Origin: Candidatus Nomurabacteria bacterium
GTDB taxonomy: Bacteria; Patescibacteriota; Minisyncoccia; Phycocordibacterales; UBA9973
Direction of reading: 5' to 3'
DNA: 11,222 nucleotides
NCBI GenBank assembly: GCA_028286705.1
Contig: JAQBRC010000002.1
Span: 1 to 11,222, forward strand
Within the stretch, counting starts at the first letter, position 1, and each line of letters opens with the position of its first letter. The notes below the pieces were generated by a model. It saw nothing but the letters and a program-made list of their open reading frames with translations. It was not told the DNA's origin and did not search any database. Shown here piece after piece: positions 1-5,781 of the stretch. Made by a program: the position numbers and the translations under genes.

Positions 1-2
1 CA

Positions 3-851
3 TTAATCGCAAAAGAGGAGCAGAAACTGCTATACCAATCAGTTGTTGGAGTAGCGGGAACTGGCGGCATGGGAGGACACGTAGCCCAAGCATTAACGAG
101 AGTCGGTGTCGGACACATTAAGATTGCCGATACTGAAGAATTTGATGTCTCTAACCTTAACCGTCAATCCGGAGCAAACCTCTACACCTTAAACAAGTCT
201 AAAGCTCTTGAGACAGGGAGACAGTGCCGTAACATCACGGAGGATTTCCGACTTGGTATTTACGCCAGCGGTATTACTGAAGCGAGTGCCGAACATTTTG
301 TACAAGACTGTGACATCGTTTGCGACGAAGTTGAATTTTGGGCCACCGGGTCAAGAACATTTCTTCATCAAAAAATGAGGCAGACTGACGCCACCTCCTT
401 CACTTGCTCAAGCATCGGCTTTGGTACCGTTCTCACAAAATTTAATGCCGGTTCTATGCATATGGAAGAAGTACTTGAAATGGACTATAGCGAAGCGATG
501 TCCGTGCAAAAAAGGATTTCAACCGGCACTTCCTCAAGAGAGGAGATTGAGCGTACCATGACTCTCATGCTGCGCTTAGCCGCACCAATAATTCCAGAGT
601 ATTGCGACCCTGAGCAATACAGCACCGTGGAGGAGATAAAGAGACGACTGAGAGAAGAAGTACGCGCATCAATCATCGGTACTAACCCTCTATTTGCGGC
701 TGGCTTTCTAGCAAACCATATAGTATTAGAGCTCCTAAGAAGAAAGTCTCCGATCAGAAGAATTGTTCCCATACCTCCTGTAATGCCAGGATATGTACGA
801 AACGATTCATGGCTACAGATTTATGAAACTCAGGTAGGAAAATGGTGGTAA
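3..851 (+). CDS. ThiF/MoeB/HesA (E1-like) adenylyltransferase, 5' end cut by the window
   Basis: E1-like enzymes bind ATP on a Rossmann fold and adenylate a carboxylate, usually the C-terminus of a ubiquitin-like protein or a peptide. The reading frame is open from base 3, so the ATG at 69 is not the start: it falls inside the nucleotide-binding loop GTGGMGG, and the residues before it (LLYQSVVGVAGTGG) are the normal first strand. Downstream come the acidic strand end (IADTEEF), the ATP-contact motif SNLNRQ with its Arg, and a Lys in NKSKA. The usual DATDN segment is replaced by CDEVEFW. No CxxC zinc pairs are visible. A Cys in FTCSS (residue 113 counting from the ATG at 69) is a candidate nucleophile, but I cannot confirm it. 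The C-terminus keeps the helix pattern TNPLFAAGFLANHIVLELL. No ubiquitin-like gene is nearby. The next gene follows 16 bases later, so the pair is probably one operon. Family is secure, substrate unknown. Confidence 0.85.
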   Translation, partial: LIAKEEQKLLYQSVVGVAGTGGMGGHVAQALTRVGVGHIKIADTEEFDVSNLNRQSGANLYTLNKSKALETGRQCRNITEDFRLGIYASGITEASAEHFVQDCDIVCDEVEFWATGSRTFLHQKMRQTDATSFTCSSIGFGTVLTKFNAGSMHMEEVLEMDYSEAMSVQKRISTGTSSREEIERTMTLMLRLAAPIIPEYCDPEQYSTVEEIKRRLREEVRASIIGTNPLFAAGFLANHIVLELLRRKSPIRRIVPIPPVMPGYVRNDSWLQIYETQVGKWW

Positions 852-867
852 TTTAAAAAAACGTTGT

Positions 868-1419
868 ATGAAAAATCTAATAATTCAACTCGTCTCGTCA
901 TCATCACCAGAACGTTCAATCGTGACTAATTTTATAATCAGTCAGTATGAACGACGCATGAAAGTGAATCCTACCTTCTTGCCAGAAATTATATTTGCCG
1001 CTTTCTTGGAAGGAACAGTCATCGCAACCGTAGGATTAGAATTTTGTGATTCACAGGACTGCCCCATTTCCTGTGAAAATACCTTCGTATTCGACTGGTT
1101 ATCGCTTCCGTTACCAGCGTCTCGAATAACATCGGCCCTCTACACTCGATGGGCCGTCACCGATCCTTCCGTTTCAAATAAGATTCTTCATGCCGCAACA
1201 GTATATGCACTATCAAAAGAAAAATTATTCGGATGGTGCGAATTAAAGCCCACCGTCGCCAAGAGGCTAGGGCAGCTTGGCGTAAAACTCTATGAGATTA
1301 CCAACGCTACTATAAATCTAGATGCTATTAATAGCAGTGTAAGAAATTACTACGAAACTATTCCGCAGCCTCGATTATATCAAATGGAGCTGACTCAAAT
1401 GGCGCATGACCTTCAATGA
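868..1419 (+). CDS. GNAT-fold protein, thermostable hemolysin / N-acyl-amino-acid synthase-like
   Basis: The 183-residue protein has the layout of the thermostable-hemolysin/autoinducer-synthase-like branch of GNAT acyltransferases. A central strand pair lies at 40-60 (PEIIFAAFLEGTVIATVGLE), followed by the family's F-x-x-W/Y-L-x-x-P-x block (FDWLSLPLP, 75-83), a strand at 92-98, then a helix and a strand ending at W123. The C-terminal half, R/W-x-K-P-T...RLGQLGVKLYEI and then VRNYYETIPQPRLYQMEL, matches the family's lone Thr plus WGxYYxxxPxV ending. Family members transfer acyl groups to amines; here acyl donor and acceptor are unknown. There is no signal peptide or membrane segment. No Shine-Dalgarno sequence precedes the ATG, and the short gap suggests coupling to the upstream ThiF gene. 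The stop is TGA, just ahead of a hairpin. Assignment is by remembered motif pattern, so moderate. Confidence 0.6.
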   Translation: MKNLIIQLVSSSSPERSIVTNFIISQYERRMKVNPTFLPEIIFAAFLEGTVIATVGLEFCDSQDCPISCENTFVFDWLSLPLPASRITSALYTRWAVTDPSVSNKILHAATVYALSKEKLFGWCELKPTVAKRLGQLGVKLYEITNATINLDAINSSVRNYYETIPQPRLYQMELTQMAHDLQ

Positions 1420-1440
1420 TGTATTCCCAATTTAAAAAAT

Positions 1441-1468
1441 ATAACCCGGGGTTTTCTACCTGGGTTAT
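1441..1468 (+). terminator. Hairpin terminator after the ThiF/GNAT pair
   Basis: ATAACCCGGG (1441-1450) pairs with CCTGGGTTAT (1459-1468), with one G-T wobble and an eight-base loop. A T-rich run (TATTCTATT) follows and an A-rich run (TTTAAAAAAT) precedes it. It lies 21 bases after the TGA stop. The T-tract is interrupted, so it may be a weak or two-way terminator. Confidence 0.65.
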
Positions 1469-1483
1469 TATTCTATTACAGTC

Positions 1484-1489
1484 TATAAT
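1484..1489 (+). promoter_or_regulatory. -10 box (TATAAT) for the histidine kinase gene
   Basis: A perfect TATAAT sits 14 bases before the ATG at 1504. No convincing -35 element lies 16-18 bases upstream, because that region is the terminator stem. The expected transcription start near 1495-1497 would leave a leader of only about 7-9 bases, too short for a Shine-Dalgarno sequence. Confidence 0.55.
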
Positions 1490-1503
1490 TTAATACATAC
1501 TAT

Positions 1504-3459
1504 ATGAATTTTGCTACTTTTCAATATATCGTTATCACCATATGTGGCGTATTAAATGTCATTATCAGTTCCTATGTTCTATTGAGCAATCGGAATCGAG
1601 TGGTTAACAGATTCTTCTCATTATTTAGTGGCGGAATTGCTTGCTGGAATCTTGGATTGGCCCTACTTTTCTTTTTCCATGACTCCTTGTTCATAACGGT
1701 TATTCTAGAAGGGGGAGCAATGCTGGCAATTGGCATATTCTTCTTTGGAAAGACCTATCCGGAAAACAAACTGCTGAAAAAAGACCTGTGGTTTTTTACC
1801 CCAATGATACTGATTGCCATTCTGGTACCATTCAAACTATTTATTTCTGATGCGACAATTGCTGCAGGGGGGCACCCGATACCACACAACCAGCCTGGTT
1901 TTATATTCTATGCTGCAGCTCTTGTATTCTACATGCTCGGGGGGTTGTATTTTCTTATTAAGAAATATATGCATTCAATCGAACCGCTTCGCAGCAAACT
2001 ATGGTATTTCTTAATAGGTATCGGCGTGTTTGTAGTAGTAAGTTTGGTATGCGACGTAATCTTGCCTAACTTTTCTTTTTATGACCTCAATTTGGTAGGC
2101 CCAATTGTTTCTTTGTTTTTCGTTGGAACAACGGCATATAGCATCTTTCGACACAATCTACTTGATATTAGACTGGTGATACAACGAGGTTTGATTTACA
2201 TTGTGCTACTGGTAATAACTATTGTTACCTACATCTCAGGAATACAGTTTCTTGGATATCTTGTGCACAAGGCGACAAACGTGACTACTATTATTAGCGC
2301 TGGTATTACTATGGTCCTTGGTATCTTATTCATGCAACCCTTGCGTATCTATCTTGAGCGTATTACCGATTCGATTTTTTTCAAAAACAAGTACGTCTAT
2401 TCAGACGCATTGGAAAAACTGTCTCGCATGCTCAATACCAGCATGAGCGATGCCGATGTCGTCAGCACATCAACAGCAGCGTTGGAGGAAATTTTCAAGA
2501 CAAAGCATGTTGAGTTCTTTCTCAATAGTCTGTCTGATAGTAGGTCTGATTCTAGCGGGGATACAGTGTTGACGCTGCCAATTATTTTTGAAGACAATGC
2601 AATCGGAAGAATTGAACTCGGCAAGAAGCGCTCTGGCGACCCCTATACCTATGAAGACATACAGTTGCTTGAGACATTTCTCCATCATGCTGCGGTTGCC
2701 CTGGAGAAGGGGAGACTCTATAAGCAAATTCAGGAATACAATGCCCAGCTTGAACAGCTTGTTGAGGAACGCACGAGCGAGATCAAGAAGATTCAGCAAG
2801 AACAGAAGCAAACCATGATAGATATCTCGCATAACCTGCAAACGCCCTTGGCTGTTATCCGAAATGAACTTGAGCTAATGACTGAGTATTCGAGTGATGT
2901 AAGCAAAATGATCACTGTTAAAAGGTCTCTGATGCGAGTATCAGAATTTATTAGACAACTGCTGCATCTTGCTCGTCTGGATGGATCAATTTACGACATC
3001 ACGTTCTCAGAAATAAACCTGTCTACACTTATCGAGGAGCAAGCAGAATATTTTGAAGTTATGGGAATTGAGCAGCGATTGCAGGTTACTGCGGAAATCC
3101 AGAAGGGGATTATTATGCTTGGCAACAAACGCCTATTGGGAGAAGCGCTGACTAACATTGCGCAGAATGCGGTAAAGTATCGCAGAGAGGATGTGGATAG
3201 CACATTACATATTGTCCTAAAGGAAACACCGTCCTTTATTGAATTAACAATAGAGGACAATGGCATTGGTATTTCAAAGAAAGACCAATCCGACATATTT
3301 ACGCGCTTCTATCGCGCATCTAGAGCTTCTGAAAAGGCACAGGGTGTTGGACTGGGGCTGGCAATCGTTCGCAAGATTGTTGAAATGCATTCCGGAACAA
3401 TTTCTGTAGCCAGTGCCCTAGGAAAGGGAACCTCCTTTACCATCAGATTCAAACGGTAG
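1504..3459 (+). CDS. Membrane-bound sensor histidine kinase: 7TM-type sensor, GAF, HisKA, HATPase_c
   Basis: A 651-residue orphan sensor kinase. Residues 7-280 hold about eight to nine hydrophobic helices of the histidine-kinase N-terminal 7TM type, ending in the characteristic LRIYLERITDSIFFKNKY linker. A GAF-like domain follows (about 298-403, with the end pattern YTYEDIQLLE...AVALEKGRLY), then a coiled coil (405-435). The H-box is ISHNLQTPL with the phospho-acceptor at His443. The ATP-binding domain has the N-box NIAQNAVKY (Asn551, Asn555), G1 box DNGIGI (Asp585) and G2 box GVGLGLAIV (614-622). It should autophosphorylate and pass phosphate to a response regulator, but none is encoded in this window. 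The residue after the active His is Asn rather than the usual Glu/Asp. The signal is unknown; the 7TM domain may sense a lipid or small ligand. A TATAAT box lies 14 bases upstream. Confidence 0.93.
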   Translation: MNFATFQYIVITICGVLNVIISSYVLLSNRNRVVNRFFSLFSGGIACWNLGLALLFFFHDSLFITVILEGGAMLAIGIFFFGKTYPENKLLKKDLWFFTPMILIAILVPFKLFISDATIAAGGHPIPHNQPGFIFYAAALVFYMLGGLYFLIKKYMHSIEPLRSKLWYFLIGIGVFVVVSLVCDVILPNFSFYDLNLVGPIVSLFFVGTTAYSIFRHNLLDIRLVIQRGLIYIVLLVITIVTYISGIQFLGYLVHKATNVTTIISAGITMVLGILFMQPLRIYLERITDSIFFKNKYVYSDALEKLSRMLNTSMSDADVVSTSTAALEEIFKTKHVEFFLNSLSDSRSDSSGDTVLTLPIIFEDNAIGRIELGKKRSGDPYTYEDIQLLETFLHHAAVALEKGRLYKQIQEYNAQLEQLVEERTSEIKKIQQEQKQTMIDISHNLQTPLAVIRNELELMTEYSSDVSKMITVKRSLMRVSEFIRQLLHLARLDGSIYDITFSEINLSTLIEEQAEYFEVMGIEQRLQVTAEIQKGIIMLGNKRLLGEALTNIAQNAVKYRREDVDSTLHIVLKETPSFIELTIEDNGIGISKKDQSDIFTRFYRASRASEKAQGVGLGLAIVRKIVEMHSGTISVASALGKGTSFTIRFKR

Positions 3460-3462
3460 GAG
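3458..3462 (+). promoter_or_regulatory. Possible Shine-Dalgarno AGGAG for the zinc-ribbon gene
   Basis: AGGAG overlaps the kinase stop codon. It lies 8 bases before an in-frame TTG (3471), ideal spacing, and 14 bases before the ATG (3477), rather far. It is the only good Shine-Dalgarno-like site ahead of a gene in the window, so it may decide the start or may be chance. Confidence 0.35.
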
Positions 3463-3476
3463 TTTATCTTTTGTTA

Positions 3477-3650
3477 ATGTCGACAAGCATAGACTATATG
3501 GATATGAATGATACTTGTCCAAACTGCGGTGAAAAACTGCATCCTAGCAATTTCCCTGATCTTAAAAAAATGGACGGGAAAACACTTAAGTTTGAAAACA
3601 AATTAGTCTGCAAGAATTTTCCAGCATGCGAAGATGCAGAACCAGACTAG
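3477..3650 (+). CDS. Small topoisomerase-type zinc-ribbon protein, 57 aa
   Basis: A short gene starting 17 bases after the kinase stop. The product begins MSTSIDYMDMNDTCPNCGEK and ends at a TAG at 3648-3650. Four cysteines form CPNCG (Cys14, Cys17) and CKNFPAC (Cys45, Cys51). The pattern CPxCG-x-L ... F...C-x-NFP-x-C closely resembles the C4 zinc ribbon at the C-terminus of bacterial topoisomerase I (CPxCG...C-S-x-YP-x-C), here as a free-standing protein. Such ribbons usually bind DNA or protein. A TTG at 3471 is an alternative start (59 aa) and fits the AGGAG better. The position directly behind the kinase suggests one transcript; a link in function is only a guess. Intact Cys spacing and the lack of overlap with other genes argue that it is real. 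Confidence 0.72.
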   Translation: MSTSIDYMDMNDTCPNCGEKLHPSNFPDLKKMDGKTLKFENKLVCKNFPACEDAEPD

Positions 3651-3662
3651 CCAGTTTTATAG

Positions 3663-3668
3663 TATAAT
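3663..3668 (+). promoter_or_regulatory. -10 box (TATAAT) for the DSRCP-domain gene
   Basis: Perfect TATAAT in TTTTATAGTATAATAAAG, 13 bases after the zinc-ribbon stop and 31 bases before the ATG at 3700. The predicted leader is about 24 bases and holds no good Shine-Dalgarno sequence. No clear -35 box. Confidence 0.5.
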
Positions 3669-3699
3669 AAAGCATTAGCAGGTAATTTATTTATTCTCT

Positions 3700-4194
3700 A
3701 TGAAAAAGACATTGCTCATCATTCTCATAATCGTTCTTATCGTCTTAGGCGGCATTGCTGCGTCACGTCATGAGGCTGAAGCGCCAGTTATAACTCCAAG
3801 TACTACTGACATAAGCACAACAACTCCAGAACCGACCCCGTCGACTGATACCAGAGCACGAGGTCCAGAACGCAAGACTATTGCTATTGGTGCCAGTGCC
3901 GAAGTTAATGGTGTTATCATCAAAGTTAATTCACTGGTTCAAGACAGTCGCTGTCCGACAAAGGTAACCTGTATTCAAGCAGGGTCAGTAAGTGTCAAAG
4001 CTACAGTATCAAATGGTACCGTTAGTACAGACCACGAATTTAACTCCAACACTAGACCGTTTGCATTTGAAGGATACAGCATTGCAATTGTGGATGTCAC
4101 TCCGGTTCCAACTATCGCACCCAATGCAATCAAACTTTCTGATTACCGCATCACATTCGAAGTTATTCCGACTGCAAAAGGAGATACTATCTAA
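3700..4194 (+). CDS. Secreted or membrane-anchored protein with a DSRCP-x4-C domain
   Basis: The 164-residue protein starts MKKTLLIILIIVLIVLGGIA, an N-terminal hydrophobic helix (4-21) serving as signal peptide or anchor. No lipobox Cys is present. A Pro/Thr/Ser-rich low-complexity linker covers about 28-55. Residues 58-158 form a globular domain of predicted beta-strands carrying DSRCPTKVTCIQAGSVSVK (Cys85, Cys91, well placed for a disulfide outside the cell) and ending FEGYSIAIVDVTPVPT...KLSDYRITFEV. I know this DSRCP-x-x-V-x-C-x-x-AG pattern only from uncharacterised secreted proteins, so no function is given. It has its own TATAAT box and is followed closely by the SHOCT gene, which also has its own. 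Confidence 0.75.
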   Translation: MKKTLLIILIIVLIVLGGIAASRHEAEAPVITPSTTDISTTTPEPTPSTDTRARGPERKTIAIGASAEVNGVIIKVNSLVQDSRCPTKVTCIQAGSVSVKATVSNGTVSTDHEFNSNTRPFAFEGYSIAIVDVTPVPTIAPNAIKLSDYRITFEVIPTAKGDTI

Positions 4195-4197
4195 TTA

Positions 4198-4206
4198 TGA
4201 TATAAT
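4198..4206 (+). promoter_or_regulatory. Extended -10 promoter (TGATATAAT) for the SHOCT gene
   Basis: TGn directly abuts a perfect TATAAT (4201-4206), a classic extended -10 that needs no -35 box. Only six bases separate it from the ATG at 4213, so transcription should start at or next to the A of ATG. That predicts a leaderless mRNA. Confidence 0.6.
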
Positions 4207-4212
4207 AACACT

Positions 4213-4530
4213 ATGCTTACATATTGGGGATACGGATACAACAACTATGGTATAGCGGGAACACTGCTATACATCTTTATCATAATCATCATTATTATTA
4301 CGATAATCGAAGTTATCAGCGCTTTGGCGAGCCATTCTCGCAAGCCAAGCACTCCTCCTGCGCCAACTCCTGCAGTACCGCCAGCACCAGCCGCCACTAC
4401 AGTCATCCATCCAGGAACACCTGCAAAATCTCCATTGGAAATTCTTAACGAACGATATGCGAAAGGGGAGATTGATAAGGACGAATACGATCAGAAGAAG
4501 CTCGACATACAACGAGCGCATACGCTGTAA
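4213..4530 (+). CDS. Single-TM protein with a C-terminal SHOCT domain
   Basis: 105 residues in three parts. A Tyr/Gly-rich N-terminus (WGYGYNNYG) leads into a very Ile-rich membrane helix (about 13-39). A Pro/Ala-rich linker (45-70) follows, then a SHOCT motif at 73-100: SPLEILNERYAKGEIDKDEY followed by QKKLDI. SHOCT is a short amphipathic helical module (L-x-x-R-Y-A-x-GEI-x-x-EY), common at the C-termini of small membrane proteins and thought to mediate oligomerisation; its molecular role is not settled. The N-terminus is probably outside and the SHOCT inside, or the reverse; the sequence does not decide. Predicted leaderless transcript; a strong terminator follows 9 bases after the stop. 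Confidence 0.85.
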   Translation: MLTYWGYGYNNYGIAGTLLYIFIIIIIIITIIEVISALASHSRKPSTPPAPTPAVPPAPAATTVIHPGTPAKSPLEILNERYAKGEIDKDEYDQKKLDIQRAHTL

Positions 4531-4539
4531 TAGTAATAA

Positions 4540-4569
4540 AAAGGCCGCCCCATCACAGGGGCGGCCTTT
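4540..4569. terminator. Strong bidirectional intrinsic terminator
   Basis: A perfect 12-base-pair stem, AAAGGCCGCCCC (4540-4551) with GGGGCGGCCTTT (4558-4569), and a six-base loop ATCACA. On the plus strand TTTGTTT follows; on the minus strand the stem is followed by TTTTTATTA. It lies between convergent genes ending at 4530 and 4594, so it can serve both. Confidence 0.93.
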
Positions 4570-4593
4570 GTTTAATACAAAACCCTAACCTTT

Positions 4594-5481
4594 TTACTGA
4601 TTGCCATATACCCACAACTTAAAGAGCAGGAAGTTCCAGGCAAAGGTCACTACCGTCGCGCATGCCGCCGCAATGATTGGTGACATGCTTAATGCACTCA
4701 GGAAAAAGGATAGGGAAAGCACGTTAATTATCAAGCCGCCCGCAACGGTAAGATAAAAGCGGACAATTTCATTCGCAGTAAATACTGCTCGTTTTCTGAA
4801 CGTCCAATACCTGTTTAGGAAAAAGCTGGAGACTGTACCACAGAGAAATGAAAGTGCTTTTGCCATTAGTAAATGGTGGGGGAAGAAAGCGGTACCAGAA
4901 AGTAGGTTGATATAAATACTTATATCGATAATGGTATTAATAATTCCAACAACTGCAAACTGTATCAGCTGCAAGCGAGGAATAGTGCCCAAGCGACTCT
5001 TATACAACGCGAATAATTCTTTAAATGCGCGAACAATGACTTGGGGGTTGGCACCGGTAGCGACTCCTTCAACACGGGGGAAGTGACTCACGGGAATTTC
5101 CTTAAATACGACTTTCTTGTACTGCAAACGAATAAGCATTTCGGCACTCATCATTGCTCCTCGCGTTTTCATCGGCAGCGATTGTACGAGCTGACGATCC
5201 ATAAGCTTAAAGGCGCAGTCAATGTCCTTAACCTTCAGTCCAAAGATGAGCCTGTTAAGAAAATTCCAAAGCGTTGCATTCATAATGCGCAACGCATTGT
5301 CCCGACGAGGGGCGCGGTATCCCAGCACTACCTTATACTCAGGCACAAAGTGCGTTAGTATTGCCAATTCATCAAGGTCAAACTGTAAGTCAGCATCACT
5401 AAAAAATACATAGTCATACTGAGCTGCCTTGATGCCGCTCCACAATGCAGCACCATACCCCTTGTTTGGATTATGATGCAC
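4594..5481 (-). CDS. GT2 (DPM1-like) glycosyltransferase C-terminal part fused to GtrA domain; downstream half of a frameshifted gene
   Basis: 295 residues if begun at the GTG at 5481, but the true protein begins in the upstream ORF (5487-5684). The frame opens in mid GT2 domain with VVHHNPNKGYGAAL. It continues with the metal-binding SDADLQFD (residues 29-31), then GYRAPRRDNALRIMN and the KDIDCAFKLM acceptor-side motif, as in polyprenyl-phosphate mannose/glucose synthases. Residues 170-293 are a GtrA domain with four membrane helices and the hallmarks FxLNRYWTFRKR and FAWNFLLFKLWV. Together the parts would transfer a sugar from a nucleotide donor to undecaprenyl phosphate and help move the lipid-linked sugar across the membrane. 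The downstream GtrA gene (10779-11213) is a paralogue of this domain. As the ORF stands, the donor-binding N-terminus is missing, so it is probably inactive unless the frameshift is an error or is bypassed. Confidence 0.85.
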   Translation of the reverse strand: MHHNPNKGYGAALWSGIKAAQYDYVFFSDADLQFDLDELAILTHFVPEYKVVLGYRAPRRDNALRIMNATLWNFLNRLIFGLKVKDIDCAFKLMDRQLVQSLPMKTRGAMMSAEMLIRLQYKKVVFKEIPVSHFPRVEGVATGANPQVIVRAFKELFALYKSRLGTIPRLQLIQFAVVGIINTIIDISIYINLLSGTAFFPHHLLMAKALSFLCGTVSSFFLNRYWTFRKRAVFTANEIVRFYLTVAGGLIINVLSLSFFLSALSMSPIIAAACATVVTFAWNFLLFKLWVYGNQ

Positions 5482-5486
5482 AACCT

Positions 5487-5514
5487 TTAATAGGTATTGC
5501 TTCGAGCCATTTCG
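5487..5514 (-). other. Frameshift site splitting the GT2-GtrA gene
   Basis: The upstream frame reads EMARSNTY then TAA (5489-5487). The downstream frame, open from 5514, reads KQYLLKVVHHNPNKGYG. The family needs ...ARSN-x-YLLKVVHHNPNKGYG, so one base is missing. Restoring a T after AAT (5498-5496) would give N-Y-L-L-K-V-V in frame. There is no homopolymer of four or more at the expected point and no X-XXY-YYZ slippery heptamer in the right phase. Confidence 0.8.
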
Positions 5515-5684
5515 TCAGCAATCTCTCCAGTCTTGTCCTTGCTGCCATCATTGACGATAATTATTTCATAAGTGTCAGTGATTTTCTTAACCACCGCTTC
5601 TGCTTTCTCAACGCTGCCACGAATATTGGCCTCTTCGTTGTACGCGGGAAAAAATATTGAGAGGGAAATACTTTTAGTGCTCAT
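5487..5684 (-). CDS. GT2 (DPM1-like) glycosyltransferase N-terminal part; upstream half of a frameshifted gene
   Basis: 65 residues holding the nucleotide-sugar-binding half of a GT-A fold: the first strand and loop LSIFFPAYNEEANI (8-21) and the second strand with its acidic pair EIIIVNDGSKDKTGEIADE (40-58). These are typical of dolichyl/polyprenyl-phosphate sugar synthases. It stops at TAA (5489-5487), exactly where the family continues into the HHNxNxGYG helix found in the next frame. The ATG at 5684 is well supported: the hydrophobic strand begins at the usual distance, and a TATACT box lies nine bases upstream. Alone it cannot be catalytic because the DxD motif is in the other ORF. The gene diverges from the glucan cassette across 97 bases. 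Confidence 0.8.
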   Translation of the reverse strand: MSTKSISLSIFFPAYNEEANIRGSVEKAEAVVKKITDTYEIIIVNDGSKDKTGEIADEMARSNTY

Positions 5685-5693
5685 AACGTATAT

Positions 5694-5699
5694 AGTATA
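5694..5699 (-). promoter_or_regulatory. -10 box (TATACT) for the GT2-GtrA gene
   Basis: On the minus strand TATACT (5699 to 5694) lies nine bases before the ATG at 5684, predicting a leader of at most a few bases. No TTGACA-like -35 is visible at normal spacing. Confidence 0.45.
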
Positions 5700-5754
5700 G
5701 TAGGCTGAATATAAATGGAAGATTTGTAACCAGTCTCATGTTCATTCGTCTCTA

Positions 5755-5760
5755 TATAGT
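5755..5760 (+). promoter_or_regulatory. Candidate -10 box (TATAGT) for the glucan cassette
   Basis: TATAGT lies 21 bases before the ATG at 5782 and would give a leader of about 15 bases. AATAAT at 5767-5772 is a weaker alternative that would be nearly leaderless. No -35 box or Shine-Dalgarno sequence is clear. Confidence 0.35.
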
Positions 5761-5781
5761 ATCAGGAATAATTTATCCTTT

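Larger units (their letters stand above)
5689..5762. repeat. Ten-base direct repeat TATATAGTAT flanking the divergent intergenic region
   Basis: Copies at 5689-5698 and 5753-5762, 64 bases apart, one at each end of the 97-base region between the divergent genes. Each overlaps a -10-like element: TATACT on the minus strand and TATAGT on the plus strand. AT-rich, so chance is possible; it may just reflect two similar promoters. Confidence 0.3.

Noticed and set aside
69..71. ATG at 69 as start of the ThiF gene
   Set aside because: It falls in the middle of the ATP-binding glycine loop; the frame is open to the window edge and encodes the expected preceding strand.
1417..1468. TGA recoding (glycine code of some CPR lineages) at the end of the GNAT gene
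   Set aside because: Reading through TGA would run through a terminator hairpin with no family sequence; no other gene needs TGA as sense.
2397..2841. Minus-strand ORFs of 75 and 123 codons inside the kinase gene
   Set aside because: They are shadows of the GAF/HisKA coding region with no recognisable features and no start signals; other antisense ORFs at 485-772, 2991-3296, 8970-9353 and 9241-9489 were dropped for the same reason.
4224..4521. Alternative-frame ORFs over the SHOCT gene (both strands)
   Set aside because: The SHOCT frame has a clear domain, promoter and terminator; the others are low-complexity by-products of its Ile/Pro/Ala-rich codons.
5487..5514. Programmed -1 frameshift in the GT2-GtrA gene
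   Set aside because: No slippery heptamer in the correct phase, and I see no clear stimulatory structure; a simple one-base loss explains the data better.
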